A stretch of DNA of 64,000 nucleotides from Roseovarius mucosus (GTDB lineage: Bacteria; Pseudomonadota; Alphaproteobacteria; Rhodobacterales; Rhodobacteraceae), in NCBI RefSeq assembly GCF_002080415.1, contig NZ_CP020474.1:3671501-3735500 (forward strand). The letters run 5' to 3'. The position numbers were made by a program, and so were the translations under genes. Positions 31,135 to 42,440 of the stretch are shown piece after piece; the first letter of the stretch is position 1; each line of letters opens with the position of its first letter. Under the pieces are notes generated by a model that saw nothing but the letters and a program-made list of their open reading frames with translations, was not told the origin of the DNA and made no database searches.

Positions 31135-32187
31135 TCAGGTCGGTTCCATCACCCGCGTGTGGTGCGGGACGGGGCCGCGCCCGGTTTCGAGGTGGCGGCC
31201 CATTTCGGCGGCGACATCGAGCATGCGGTTGGAAAAGCCCCATTCGTTGTCATACCAGCTGAGCACGCGGCACAGCCGTCCTTCCATCACCCGTGTCTGA
31301 TCGGTGGCAAAGATCGAGCTGTGGGGATCGTGGTTAAAGTCCGAGGAGACAAGCGGGCGGCTGGTAACATCGAGCACGCCCAAAAGCGCGCCGTTGGCGG
31401 CACCGCTGACGGCGGCGTTGATCTCGTCCACGCTGGTGTCGCGCGCGGCCTCGAATGTCAGGTCCACGACGCTGACATTGGGGGTGGGCACGCGGATGGC
31501 GGTGCCGTCGAGCCGCCCGGCGAGGGCGGGCAACACGAGGCCCACGGCACGGGCAGCGCCGGTGGTGGTGGGGATGATGTTGAGCCCCGCCGCGCGGGCG
31601 CGGTAGAGGTCCTTGTGCATGGTGTCGAGCGTTGGCTGGTCGCCGGTGTAGCTATGGATCGTGGTCATGAAACCACGGGTGATGCCGATGCTTTCATGCA
31701 GCACCTTGGCCAAGGGGGCGAGGCAATTGGTGGTGCAAGAGGCGTTGGAAACGATCACATCCTTGGCGGTCAGGTCCGTGTGGTTGACGCCGTAGACCAC
31801 GGTGCGATCGGCCCCGGCTGAGGGGGCCGAGACCAGAACGCGCCGCGCGCCGTTCTTGAGGTGGCGGGCGGCGGCGTCGCGGTCTGTAAAGATGCCGGTG
31901 CATTCCAGCACGATATCGACATCACCCCATGGCAGCGCTTCTGGGTCGCGCAGGGCGGTCACGCGCATCGGCCCGCGGCCTGCGTCAATCGTGTCGGCGG
32001 TGGTGGTGATCTGACCCCGAAAGCGGCCATGCACGCTGTCGAATTCGAGCAGATGGGCGTTTGTTTCGACCGGGGCCAGATCGTTGATGGCCACGACTTC
32101 GATGTCTTGGCGATCCGAGTCGAGCAAAGCGCGCAGCACGTTGCGTCCGATACGACCAAATCCGTTTATGGCAAGTTTCAGGGGCAT
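31135..32187 (-). CDS. gap: Glyceraldehyde-3-phosphate dehydrogenase, type I (copy 1)
   Basis: A 350-residue GAPDH. The catalytic Cys151 is in SNASCTTNCLAPLAK, the NAD-binding start is INGFGRIGRNVLRA, and the glyceraldehyde site motifs DQPTLDTMHKD and RVPTPNVSVVDLTF are intact. It keeps Asp36 (VVAINDLAPV), the residue that favours NAD over NADP. A perfect 14-base TGTTAGCGCTAACA palindrome lies 19-32 bases upstream of ATG 32187, which suggests control by the CceR-like repressor of central carbon metabolism. It is convergent with coaD, only 6 bases apart. Confidence 0.96.
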   Translation of the reverse strand: MPLKLAINGFGRIGRNVLRALLDSDRQDIEVVAINDLAPVETNAHLLEFDSVHGRFRGQITTTADTIDAGRGPMRVTALRDPEALPWGDVDIVLECTGIFTDRDAAARHLKNGARRVLVSAPSAGADRTVVYGVNHTDLTAKDVIVSNASCTTNCLAPLAKVLHESIGITRGFMTTIHSYTGDQPTLDTMHKDLYRARAAGLNIIPTTTGAARAVGLVLPALAGRLDGTAIRVPTPNVSVVDLTFEAARDTSVDEINAAVSGAANGALLGVLDVTSRPLVSSDFNHDPHSSIFATDQTRVMEGRLCRVLSWYDNEWGFSNRMLDVAAEMGRHLETGRGPVPHHTRVMEPT

Positions 32188-32205
32188 GGCATCCTCCGAG
32201 AGTTA

Positions 32206-32219
32206 TGTTAGCGCTAACA
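32206..32219. promoter_or_regulatory. CceR-like palindrome upstream of gap copy 1
   Basis: TGTTAGCGCTAACA, a perfect palindrome. CceR, a LacI-family regulator in Rhodobacter, binds TGTTARCGYTAACA-like sites in front of sugar and central carbon genes. Placed 19 bases before the ATG, it overlaps the probable leader or promoter and would repress when bound. Confidence 0.75.
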
Positions 32220-32278
32220 ATTGACGGCGAACATAAACGAATTTCGAAACGAGTCAATGCGGAGGAGTGTCAGTTGCG

Positions 32279-32422
32279 TTATCGCCAAAAGGCGACATAT
32301 TCGATCAGATCAATCAGCTTGCGCCCGAGGAACAGGGTGGATTGGCCATCGTTCAATATGACATCGGCACCGAGCGCCACCAGGACGATCCCCCCAAGGC
32401 CAATCGCGATTGTGTTGGTCAT
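32279..32422 (-). CDS. 47-residue single-pass membrane protein
   Basis: A small protein (MTNTIAIGLGGIVLVALGAD start, LFLGRKLIDLIEYVAFWR end) with one N-terminal transmembrane helix (residues 3-20) and an amphipathic tail. An AAAGG site sits upstream of ATG 32422. It lies 91 bases before gap copy 1 on the same strand. Short proteins of this form recur beside GAPDH genes in Rhodobacterales, to my recollection, and are sometimes mislabelled as that enzyme. Function unknown. Confidence 0.65.
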   Translation of the reverse strand: MTNTIAIGLGGIVLVALGADVILNDGQSTLFLGRKLIDLIEYVAFWR

Positions 32423-32534
32423 GCCGCGCGCCTTTGCCGTCTGCGTCCCGCAGGGTATGCAACAGAGGCTGCCGCCATGCAAGCCGGATCAAGGGCCGGG
32501 AGGGGGCTGGCCATAGGGCCGGAGGCGCAAAACG

Positions 32535-32559
32535 GCCCCCGGCGCCGGGCACCGGGGGC
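32535..32559 (-). terminator. Terminator after thiC
   Basis: Stem GCCCCCGG (32535-32542) with CCGGGGGC (32552-32559); on the minus strand it is followed by GTTTTG. It lies 17 bases beyond the thiC stop. Confidence 0.75.
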
Positions 32560-32575
32560 GTGCGATCAGGTCTGA

Positions 32576-34616
<2,041 letters not shown>

Positions 34617-34705
34617 AGGAAAAGCGTATGCGGTAAGACAGGGCCGCGCAACCCGAAGTTTCGGGCTTGCGAGCTCAGAGGCAGATTGGCGGGTTCCAAT
34701 GGCAA

Positions 34706-34738
34706 AGCGCCGGGCTGCGCGTATCGCGGCCCGGCGCT
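34706..34738 (-). terminator. Hairpin after gap copy 2
   Basis: A 10-base stem AGCGCCGGGC / GCCCGGCGCT with a 13-base loop, about 20 bases past the GAPDH stop on the minus strand. The following U-run is only TTTG. Confidence 0.65.
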
Positions 34739-34759
34739 GCACAAAAAGTGAGGGCTTGT

Positions 34760-35761
34760 TTACTGCAACCGGCCCATGGCAACGGCGACATCGGCCATGC
34801 GGCAGGAAAAGCCCCATTCGTTGTCATACCATGCCAGCACCCGCACCAGACGGTTGCCGATCACTTTGGTCTGATCAGGGGCGAAGATCGAGCTTTCCTC
34901 GGTGTGGTTGAAGTCGATGCTGACCTTGGGTTCGGGATCATAGCCCAGAACGCCCTTCATCGCGCCAGCGGCGGCCTCGGCCACCACGGCGTTGACATCG
35001 GCCTTGGTCACGTCGCGCTTGGCGACAAAGGTCAGGTCCACCGCCGAGACATTGGGCGTGGGCACGCGGATGGCAGAGCCGTCGAGTTTGCCCGCGAGTT
35101 CCGGCAGCACCTCACCAAGCGCTTTGGCGGCCCCGGTCGAGGTGGGGATCATCGACATCGCGGCGGCGCGGGCGCGGTAGAGGTCATTGTGGCGTCGGTC
35201 CAGCGTCGGCTGGTCACCGGTATAGGCGTGGATCGTGGTCATGATGCCGCTCTCGATCCCGATCGTATCATTCAGCACCTTGGCCAGCGGCGCGAGGCAA
35301 TTGGTGGTACAAGAGCCGTTCGAGATCATCCGCTCAGAGGCCAAGAGCGCGTCATGGTTGACGCCGTAGACCACGGTGCGATCCACGTTCTTGGCCGGGG
35401 CCGAAATCAGCACCTTGCGCGCGCCGCGCTCAAGATGGGTGCGGGCCTTGGCACCATCATTGAAATTGCCGGTGCATTCGAGCACCACATCAACCCCGTC
35501 CCAATCCAACTCGTTCATGTCATAGGTCGAGAACATCTGGATCGGGCCGCGACCGAGGTCCATCGTCTGGCCCTCGACGGTGATCGGATGGGCAAAGCGG
35601 CCATGCACGCTGTCATAGCGCATCAGATGCGCTGCGGTCTCAATCGGCCCGGTTGCGTTCACCTTGACCACCTTGATATCGTTGCGCAGGCTTTCCGAGA
35701 TATGGGCAAGCGTGGCGCGACCGATACGGCCGAAACCGTTGATTCCTACGGTGATGGTCAT
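34760..35761 (-). CDS. gap2: Glyceraldehyde-3-phosphate dehydrogenase, type I (copy 2)
   Basis: A 333-residue GAPDH paralogue. The catalytic Cys151 (SNGSCTTNCLAPLAK), DQPTLDRRHNDLYRARAA and RVPTPNVSAVDLTF motifs are intact. At the cofactor site, the Asp that copy 1 has (INDLAPV) is replaced by Ala (VNATGPI, Ala36), so NAD preference may be relaxed. A near-palindromic TGTTAGCGGTAACC lies 93 bases upstream of its ATG, like the box of copy 1. The gene is followed by a hairpin. One copy may serve glycolysis and the other gluconeogenesis, but which one is unknown. Confidence 0.95.
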   Translation of the reverse strand: MTITVGINGFGRIGRATLAHISESLRNDIKVVKVNATGPIETAAHLMRYDSVHGRFAHPITVEGQTMDLGRGPIQMFSTYDMNELDWDGVDVVLECTGNFNDGAKARTHLERGARKVLISAPAKNVDRTVVYGVNHDALLASERMISNGSCTTNCLAPLAKVLNDTIGIESGIMTTIHAYTGDQPTLDRRHNDLYRARAAAMSMIPTSTGAAKALGEVLPELAGKLDGSAIRVPTPNVSAVDLTFVAKRDVTKADVNAVVAEAAAGAMKGVLGYDPEPKVSIDFNHTEESSIFAPDQTKVIGNRLVRVLAWYDNEWGFSCRMADVAVAMGRLQ

Positions 35762-35853
35762 GGGCGACTCCTGATAGCTGAATTGGCGTCCGTATAGACG
35801 GGGCAGAGGACGCCGGAAAGCGGTAAAAGTCGTTTTCCAGTTGGAATACAGGA

Positions 35854-35867
35854 TGTTAGCGGTAACC
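35854..35867. promoter_or_regulatory. Second CceR-like box, upstream of gap copy 2
   Basis: TGTTAGCGGTAACC differs from the perfect site before gap copy 1 at two positions. It is 93 bases before ATG 35761, a promoter-like distance. A further half-site, GCGCTAACGC, appears near 35900. Confidence 0.6.
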
Positions 35868-35960
35868 TTGCGGGGGTTGGCGTGGCTTTGCTGGTGATTG
35901 CGCTAACGCAGGATGGCAGGTTTGGGCGATCGGAAGGCGCATATTTGCCGCCAAGACATA

Positions 35961-35980
35961 GGGGCGCCCGAGAGCGCCCC
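35961..35980 (-). terminator. Terminator after the NIDO-VWD-RTX gene
   Basis: Stem GGGGCGC / GCGCCCC with a 6-base loop, 24-43 bases past the stop at 36004 on the minus strand. Confidence 0.7.
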
Positions 35981-36003
35981 TGTCTTTGATCTGCCAGTCC
36001 GAA

Positions 36004-38814
36004 CTAAAGGAACGTGAAATCATCCACCGTCAGTTGCGCGGCGGTGACGCCTTCGACGAGGATGGTGTTGCCATTCACCGTCATCTGCGCGCCGCCCGCC
36101 ACGTCGACGATGTTCATCGCCGTGACGAAACCCGCCAGACCGTTGCCGCCGTTGTTGATGTTTTCAACGCCAGTATCGGGATCGAAACGGCGGATGAAGA
36201 AACTATCCAAACCGTCCTCGAAATCGGTGATCACATCCGCCTCGCCATCGAAGAAGGACGAAAAGACAAACTGATCAGCCCCGGTTCCGCCGGTGATCAC
36301 ATCGTTGCCAGCACCTGCATTGATCGTGTCATTGCCCGCGCCGCCATCGATGGTGTCGTTGCGCCCGCCGCCTGCGAGGAAGTCATTGCCCTCGCCGCCA
36401 AGGATGCTGTCGTCGCCTTCACCGCCGCCGACGCTGTCATTGCCCGCACCGGCATCAATGGTGTCCTGTCCGGTGCCGCCGCCGATATCATCCGCGCCCT
36501 CGCCGCCGTCGATGAGGTCATTGCCAAAGCTGCCCGACATGCTGTCGTTGCCATCGCCGCCCGAGAGCGTGTCATCGCCCGCGCCGCCTGCGACCACGTC
36601 ATTGCCAGCCCCGCCGGTCACGGAATCCGCGCCAAAGCCGCCGCCCAGAATGTCGTCACCATCGCCACCGTCCAGGGTGTCATCCCCCAGACCGCCGCCG
36701 ATATTGTCGTTGCCCGCCCCGCCAATGGCCAGATCATTGCCATCAGAGGACGAAATCCGGTCATCGCCAGCACCGCCGTCGAGGGTGTCATTGCCCTCGC
36801 CGCCGCTGAGCTGGTCATTCCCGCCGCGCCCCTCGAGCCGGTCATCGCCACCCAGACCGCTGAGCGTGTCGTCAAGCGTGGCCCCGAGCAGGGTGTCATT
36901 GCCTTCGGTGCCTTCGAGGTTGAGCGAGACCGGATCAGCGGTGGTGACGGTTTCGGTCACTGAGGCAGGCACCTCGGCGGCAGAGTCGAAGAACGAGCTA
37001 TCGCCTGTCAGGGCAAAGTCGAGCACGGCGTTTTCGAAATTGGGCGTGCCTTGGATCAGGCCCGCATCGAGCGCCGCAGCAATCGCGGCGTCCCGCACCG
37101 CCGGGTCGAGCGTGTCGAGGCTGACAATCTCGCCGGGGAATTCGGGCAAGTAAAACCCATCAAGGCTTTCGCCCGCGTCATAGGTAAAGAGGCTGTCCGC
37201 CTCAGAGGCGACGCGCCAATCCTCGCGGTATTGACCGTAGAGATCGGCAAAGGCAAAGGGACGGGCCAGCACGGTGCCATCGGCGCGCGCGACATCATTG
37301 CTGGCGTCGCCGTCGCCATCGCCCAGCAGACCTTCGAGACGCCCCAGCAGCTCTTCGTTGAGGCGCACGTCGATATCGACCCGCCCATCGCGCACGATCA
37401 CGCGCACCTGGCTGTCGCCATTGCCGACCACGTTATCTGCGCCCGCATAGACGATGATATAGGTATCGCCTTCACGGAAAATACGGTCATTGCCAACCGC
37501 GACAGAGCCGAAATCCTCAATCTCGGTGGCCACGCCGCCGATATGCAGCGGGGTCGTGTCATTGGCGTCGATCATCACTGCCGTGCCGCCGAGATTGGTG
37601 GCGATGGCCTGATTGACGCTGACGTTATCGCCCACTGGCACCATGCGCGCCTGAAGCTCGAAATCGCTGTCGGTGCCACGCAGCAGCACGAATTCGCCCG
37701 CCGCCTGGAAATCATAGCCGACGCCGTCGAGTGTCGCGAGATGCGGGTCACCCGCAACCCAACCGCCCGCGCCGACCGGCGGCAGAAGCGGGACGATAGA
37801 GTCGACCACGCCGCCGTTGCGCACGGCAAAGTTCCAGATGCCGATCAGTCCGGTATTGCCGGGGATCACATCCAGGCTGAGGATTTCATCCTGATTGCCG
37901 GATTGCGGCAGCTCAAAGAACGTGCCTTCGACGCCGGTGCCCGATGTATAGCCCGCGCGCGCAACCGTGCCGCCAAGGCCGTTGGTGCCGCCGCTGGCGT
38001 TGCCGGTTGTCCAGTTCACCTCTTCATAGCGGAACTGAATGTCGAAATCGCCATTGCCACGATCCGTGAGGATAAGTTGGAAGGCGTTGAGCAGGTCGGT
38101 GCGCGAGCTAAAGTAGCCGACATCGTCCCATGTGACGATAAGTTGGTCGCCCAGCGTGTTGAAATCCCAATGCACAAGGTTGCTGCCTTGCGAGTTTCCG
38201 CCCGGGGTTGGGGCAACTTCGCCGCCGCGGGTGTCGACATCCGCAAAGAACGGCGTGATGTTGGGGTTGTTGCTGACGCCTGTGATCACGTCGGGCGTGA
38301 AGGTGCCGCGCGGTCCGGTGAAGGTCACCGAGCCGTTGTTGTTGATCCAGAGACCTTGGTAAACGGTGCCAAAGAAATTCAGCCCGTTCTCGAAGATCGG
38401 GGTGATGTCGATCTGTACGGTTGAGCCGTCATCGTTGCGGGCCAGAAAATCCTCGCCGAACCCGGCATCGCCGCCCAGACCCCGGATCAGGCCGGGGCTG
38501 GTGTTGTCTGGGTTGAGCAGCACATCGGTGCTGATGTTGTCGAATTGCAGGCGCTGGATATTGACTAGAATGTCGGTGTCGCCGGTTGCGGTATGGGTGA
38601 TCGTGCGCTGTGCACTTTCATTCACGCCGGTGCTGTAATCGGCGGCATTGCCCGCGAAGACGGCCGTATCGAACCCCGCGCCCCCATCCAGCAGATCGTT
38701 CCCCGCGCCACCTGTTAGCGTGTCATCCCCAGCATTCGCAGTGATCGTATCGTTATCGGCGGTGCCGACAAGATCGTCAGCCTCCGGTGTTCCCGGAATT
38801 ACAAGACCTTCCAT
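36004..38814 (-). CDS. Secreted RTX protein with nidogen-like and VWD-like domains
   Basis: A 936-residue acidic protein with no N-terminal signal peptide, as usual for type I secretion. Domains in order: short RTX block (about 8-50, GNDTITANAGDDTLTGGAGND style), nidogen-like domain (about 120-335, with the WINNNGSVTF and FFADVDTRGGEV patterns), VWD-like domain (about 352-520, start AGDPHLATLDGVGYDFQAAGEF), and a long array of nonapeptide repeats (about 645-870) that should bind calcium. It ends ILVEGVTAAQLTVDDFTFL, almost the same as the next RTX protein, so this is probably the type I secretion signal. Cell surface or matrix adhesion is likely. Confidence 0.88.
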   Translation of the reverse strand: MEGLVIPGTPEADDLVGTADNDTITANAGDDTLTGGAGNDLLDGGAGFDTAVFAGNAADYSTGVNESAQRTITHTATGDTDILVNIQRLQFDNISTDVLLNPDNTSPGLIRGLGGDAGFGEDFLARNDDGSTVQIDITPIFENGLNFFGTVYQGLWINNNGSVTFTGPRGTFTPDVITGVSNNPNITPFFADVDTRGGEVAPTPGGNSQGSNLVHWDFNTLGDQLIVTWDDVGYFSSRTDLLNAFQLILTDRGNGDFDIQFRYEEVNWTTGNASGGTNGLGGTVARAGYTSGTGVEGTFFELPQSGNQDEILSLDVIPGNTGLIGIWNFAVRNGGVVDSIVPLLPPVGAGGWVAGDPHLATLDGVGYDFQAAGEFVLLRGTDSDFELQARMVPVGDNVSVNQAIATNLGGTAVMIDANDTTPLHIGGVATEIEDFGSVAVGNDRIFREGDTYIIVYAGADNVVGNGDSQVRVIVRDGRVDIDVRLNEELLGRLEGLLGDGDGDASNDVARADGTVLARPFAFADLYGQYREDWRVASEADSLFTYDAGESLDGFYLPEFPGEIVSLDTLDPAVRDAAIAAALDAGLIQGTPNFENAVLDFALTGDSSFFDSAAEVPASVTETVTTADPVSLNLEGTEGNDTLLGATLDDTLSGLGGDDRLEGRGGNDQLSGGEGNDTLDGGAGDDRISSSDGNDLAIGGAGNDNIGGGLGDDTLDGGDGDDILGGGFGADSVTGGAGNDVVAGGAGDDTLSGGDGNDSMSGSFGNDLIDGGEGADDIGGGTGQDTIDAGAGNDSVGGGEGDDSILGGEGNDFLAGGGRNDTIDGGAGNDTINAGAGNDVITGGTGADQFVFSSFFDGEADVITDFEDGLDSFFIRRFDPDTGVENINNGGNGLAGFVTAMNIVDVAGGAQMTVNGNTILVEGVTAAQLTVDDFTFL

Positions 38815-38860
38815 GGTAAAACTCCCCAGTTTTCCAAATGCGCCTTATTCAAACACTATG

Positions 38861-38871
38861 TTCACGATTCT
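38861..38871 (-). promoter_or_regulatory. Shared upstream element of RTX gene 1
   Basis: The minus-strand word AGAATCGTGAA begins 47 bases before the ATG of the RTX gene. The same 11 bases occur at the same distance before RTX gene 2, while the rest of the two upstream regions differs. Likely a regulator site or core promoter part. Confidence 0.5.
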
Positions 38872-38929
38872 GTGAAGTGCTTTATATTCGGAGTTTCGCA
38901 TGCATGAATTTGGGGGGAGGGGGAGACCT

Positions 38930-40726
38930 TTAGAGGAACGTGAAATCCTCCACGGTGAGTTGCGCGGCGGTGATGTCTTGGACGATCACAGTCTGTCCGT
39001 TGAAGGAAATTTCTACGCCGCTGGCAGTGTCGACGATGCCCAGCGTTTCGAAGTGCGCTGCTGATGAGGGGGCTGTGGGTGGCTCTGGTGTATCCATGGC
39101 CATGAACCGAATGACGATAAGGTCGACGCCATCTTCGAAATCGAGAACACTATCGGTTTCTCCCTCTTTAGCGACGGTGAATTCGAAGTGATCTGCACCC
39201 GCGCCGCCGCTGAGTACGTCGTCGCCACGTGCGCCGTTGACCGTGTCATTGCCATCGCCGCCCTCAATCGTGTCCGCACCGCTGCCACCCGAGAGGTCGT
39301 CATTGCCGCTCCCGCCTTGGATGCTGTCGTCGCCCTTGCCGCCGCCGACTTGGTCGTCACCTGCGCCGCCGATGATCGTATCTCGGCCTGTGCCACCGCC
39401 AATCTGGTCGGCCCCGTCGCCCCCATCAATCCGGTCATCGCCCGCGCTGCCGGACAGGCGATCATTGCCCGCGTCGCCCGTGATGCGGTCATTGCCGGAC
39501 GCACCGGCAACTATGTCATCGCCCGCGCCCCCCGAGAGGTAATCCGCGCCGCTGGCACCCGTGAGCGTGTCATGGCCGTCGCCACCGTCCAAGGTATCAC
39601 GGTCCCAGCCACCGGACAAAAAATCATCCCCGAGACCGCCCGTGATCAGGTCGTTTCCTGAGCCACCGCCAACGGTGTCGTCGCCATCGCCTGCGTCAAT
39701 CGTGTCATTGCCCAGCCCGCCACCAATATTGTCATTTCCAGCATCGCCGGTGAGGGAGTCATCCCCCAATCCGGCGCTGAGGGAGTCGTGACCTTCACCG
39801 CCGTTGAGGGTGTCGTGGCCGAGACTGCCGTTCAGGCGGTCATCCCCGCTCTCGCCGAATATCTCATCACCGCCCTCCTGACCAAAGAGCCTGTCGTTGC
39901 CATCGCCGCCCAAAAGCGTATCGTTTCCTTCGTCCCCCGCGAGACGATCATCACCGGCAAGACCGTTGAGAAAATCATCGTCACGATTTCCCAAGAGCGT
40001 GTCATTCCCAAGGGTGCCGACTTCGGTCAAAGGGAGAATCGCGTCTACCCATGTGACGGAATAGGGGTTGGGAAAAAAGTTGGCATATCTGTCGTATCCC
40101 ACTGCATATCGCGCGCTGACATAGAATGTGCCGGACTCGTCTGGAATGTAGGTCACATACTTGTTTGACGCTCGTGCGTCCGAGCTTGCGAGGCTTTCTC
40201 CATTGGCATCCCGCACCGACAGATCGGAGAGCGTGATGCCGTCCAGTTCGAAGCTCGCGGCCTCACCCGCGGTCAATTCCACTGCGAACCAGTCATAGTC
40301 GTTGCCGAAATCCATCTGCGCCTGGACCGAGGTGTTGGGGGCCAGCGTCGCGTGCGTGGTCACATCGCCGGGGACGTCGTCTTGAAACACGTTGGCCCGG
40401 ATGACGTAGTTGTCCAAGTCGCCGCCCATGGTGCCGAATGTTGCGCCGATGGAGATGAAATGCCGCCCGGATTGCTGCGGTGAGAAAACAAAAACGTTGT
40501 CTTGGTCGGACCGCAGCTCTGGGTCGCCGGTGTTGTTCATAAGCGTTATCTCATCGGGTGACAGGATTTGGACAAAAGGCAATCCCATGTCGATTTCGAA
40601 CCGATAGGCAGTGTCTGCCTCAAGGTTTACCGCGATCCAGTCCCGACCGTCCGCGACGCTGCCACTGACGGAGCCACCGATTTCCAAAAACCCAGTTGTC
40701 TGCGCATTTGCGGTAAAATTATCCAT
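38930..40726 (-). CDS. Secreted RTX protein with pre-peptidase C-terminal-like domains
   Basis: A 598-residue acidic protein starting MDNFTANAQTTGFLEIGGSV. Residues 5-230 contain two PPC-like beta-sandwich domains (SVSGSVADGRDWIAVNLEADTAY; SVQAQMDFGNDYDWFAVELTAGEA), followed by about 300 residues of RTX nonapeptides (GNDTLLGGDGNDRLFG style) and a C-terminus VIVQDITAAQLTVEDFTFL shared with the other RTX protein. It is likely exported by type I secretion; the transporter is not in the window. ATG 40726 has an AAGGA site 9 bases away and is preferred to 40777. Confidence 0.85.
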   Translation of the reverse strand: MDNFTANAQTTGFLEIGGSVSGSVADGRDWIAVNLEADTAYRFEIDMGLPFVQILSPDEITLMNNTGDPELRSDQDNVFVFSPQQSGRHFISIGATFGTMGGDLDNYVIRANVFQDDVPGDVTTHATLAPNTSVQAQMDFGNDYDWFAVELTAGEAASFELDGITLSDLSVRDANGESLASSDARASNKYVTYIPDESGTFYVSARYAVGYDRYANFFPNPYSVTWVDAILPLTEVGTLGNDTLLGNRDDDFLNGLAGDDRLAGDEGNDTLLGGDGNDRLFGQEGGDEIFGESGDDRLNGSLGHDTLNGGEGHDSLSAGLGDDSLTGDAGNDNIGGGLGNDTIDAGDGDDTVGGGSGNDLITGGLGDDFLSGGWDRDTLDGGDGHDTLTGASGADYLSGGAGDDIVAGASGNDRITGDAGNDRLSGSAGDDRIDGGDGADQIGGGTGRDTIIGGAGDDQVGGGKGDDSIQGGSGNDDLSGGSGADTIEGGDGNDTVNGARGDDVLSGGAGADHFEFTVAKEGETDSVLDFEDGVDLIVIRFMAMDTPEPPTAPSSAAHFETLGIVDTASGVEISFNGQTVIVQDITAAQLTVEDFTFL

Positions 40727-40772
40727 AATATCATGTCCTTGTCTTGGAAATGGCGGTCGGCCCTTTAGTGTT

Positions 40773-40783
40773 TTCACGATTCT
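40773..40783 (-). promoter_or_regulatory. Shared upstream element of RTX gene 2
   Basis: Minus-strand AGAATCGTGAA, again starting 47 bases upstream of the ATG (40726), identical to the element before RTX gene 1. Confidence 0.5.
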
Positions 40784-40871
40784 TGGTGGAGGTCTATGCC
40801 CCTCTTTCCCTGTTGCCCCCTTCGTGCGCCTGTCCTAGAACGCCTCTGATATGTCAGCCGGAGGCAGTGCC

Positions 40872-42386
40872 ATGCTCGATCTCGCCTATGAAACGCCGAA
40901 ACCTCGCGTCATTGCGGGGGCCAAGCATGATTGGGAACTGGTGATCGGGATGGAGGTGCATGCGCAGGTCGCCTCGAAATCCAAGCTGTTTTCCGGGGCG
41001 TCCACGCAATTCGGGGCGGAGCCCAATTCCAATGTCGCCTTTGTCGATGCGGCGATGCCGGGCATGTTGCCGGTGATCAACGAATTCTGTGTCGAACAGG
41101 CGGTGCGCACGGGGCTGGGCCTTAAGGCCAAGATCAACCTTTGGTCGGCCTTTGACCGCAAGAACTATTTCTACCCCGATCTGCCGCAGGGCTATCAGAT
41201 CAGCCAGCTCTATCATCCGTTGGTGGGCGAGGGCGAAATTTTGGTTGATATGGCCCCCGGCGTGGCGCGTCTGGTGCGGATCGAGCGCATCCATATGGAG
41301 CAGGACGCGGGCAAGTCGATTCACGATATGGACCCGGCGATGTCCTTTGTTGACCTGAACCGCACCGGCGTCTGCCTGATGGAAATCGTGAGCCGCCCGG
41401 ATATTCGCGGGCCGGAAGAGGCCGCCGCCTATGTCACCAAGCTGCGCCAGATCCTGCGCTATTTGGGCACCTGCGATGGCAATATGCAGAATGGCAATCT
41501 GCGGGCGGATGTGAACGTATCGATCTGCCGCCCCGGCCAGTATGAGAAATACATGGAGACGCAGGATTTCAGCCATCTGGGCACGCGCTGCGAGATCAAG
41601 AATATGAACTCCATGCGCTTTATCCAAGCGGCCATCGAATATGAGGCGCGCCGCCAGATCGCGATTGTCGAGGCGGGCGGCACGGTGGTGCAGGAAACCC
41701 GGCTCTATGATCCGGACAAGAACGAGACCCGGTCCATGCGCTCCAAGGAAGAGGCGCATGATTACCGCTATTTCCCCGATCCCGACCTCTTGCCGCTGGA
41801 GATCGAGCAGGCTTGGGTGGATGAGATTGCGGCCAACCTGCCGGAACTGCCGGACGCCAAGAAGGCGCGGTTTGTGCTGGAATTCGGGCTATCGGAATAT
41901 GACGCCAACGTGCTGACCGCTGATCTGGCCAATGCCGCCTATTTCGAGGCGGTGGCGGCGGGCGCGGGCGATGGTAAGCTGGCGGCGAATTGGGTGATCA
42001 ACGAGCTCTTTGGACGGCTCAAGAAAGAGGATCATTCGATCGAGGACAGCCCGGTCAGCCCGGCGCAACTGGCAGGCATCGTGCGGCTGATCAAGTCGGA
42101 CGCCATTTCCGGCAAGATCGCCAAGGACCTCTTTGAAATCGTCTATACCGAGGGCGGCGATCCCGAAGAGATCGTCGAGGCGCGCGGCATGAAGCAGGTG
42201 ACGGACACCCGCGCGATTGAACAGGCCGTGGCCGAGATCATCGCCGCCAACCCCGCACAGGTGGAAAAGGCGAGAGGAAACCCCAAACTCGCGGGCTGGT
42301 TCGTGGGGCAGGTGATGAAAGCCACGGGAGGCAAGGCCAATCCCAAGGCGGTCAATGACATCGTGATGGCGAGGTTGGGGCTGTAA
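40872..42386 (+). CDS. gatB: Aspartyl/glutamyl-tRNA amidotransferase subunit B
   Basis: A 504-residue GatB. It helps convert Glu-tRNA(Gln) and Asp-tRNA(Asn) to Gln- and Asn-tRNA with GatA and GatC. Family motifs are present: [39 protein letters not shown], the DVNVSICR segment, KNMNSMRFI, and the C-terminal YqeY-like domain with [11 protein letters not shown] 40872 is chosen because of the GGAGG ribosome site 8 bases upstream; an upstream in-frame ATG at 40851 lacks one. gatC and gatA are not adjacent. Confidence 0.97.
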   Translation: MLDLAYETPKPRVIAGAKHDWELVIGMEVHAQVASKSKLFSGASTQFGAEPNSNVAFVDAAMPGMLPVINEFCVEQAVRTGLGLKAKINLWSAFDRKNYFYPDLPQGYQISQLYHPLVGEGEILVDMAPGVARLVRIERIHMEQDAGKSIHDMDPAMSFVDLNRTGVCLMEIVSRPDIRGPEEAAAYVTKLRQILRYLGTCDGNMQNGNLRADVNVSICRPGQYEKYMETQDFSHLGTRCEIKNMNSMRFIQAAIEYEARRQIAIVEAGGTVVQETRLYDPDKNETRSMRSKEEAHDYRYFPDPDLLPLEIEQAWVDEIAANLPELPDAKKARFVLEFGLSEYDANVLTADLANAAYFEAVAAGAGDGKLAANWVINELFGRLKKEDHSIEDSPVSPAQLAGIVRLIKSDAISGKIAKDLFEIVYTEGGDPEEIVEARGMKQVTDTRAIEQAVAEIIAANPAQVEKARGNPKLAGWFVGQVMKATGGKANPKAVNDIVMARLGL

Positions 42387-42403
42387 AAGGCCCCGGGCCA
42401 TCC

Positions 42404-42426
42404 CGTCGCGGCGCATGGCCGCGACG
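42404..42426. terminator. Bidirectional terminator between gatB and the 2OG oxygenase gene
   Basis: Stem CGTCGCGGC / GCCGCGACG with a 5-base loop (42413-42417), flanked by an outer AGGCC/GGCCT pair. It separates convergent genes. Confidence 0.75.
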
Positions 42427-42440
42427 CAGGCCTCTTACGC

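Noticed and set aside
36293-37153. Repeated plus-strand frame within the RTX gene, and apparent tandem DNA repeats resembling a CRISPR array
   Set aside because: The periodicity is 27 bases from coded nonapeptides with varied sequence; there are no constant repeats separated by unique spacers.
37051-38424. 457-codon plus-strand frame opposite the NIDO and VWD coding part
   Set aside because: Antisense shadow; no resemblance to a family.
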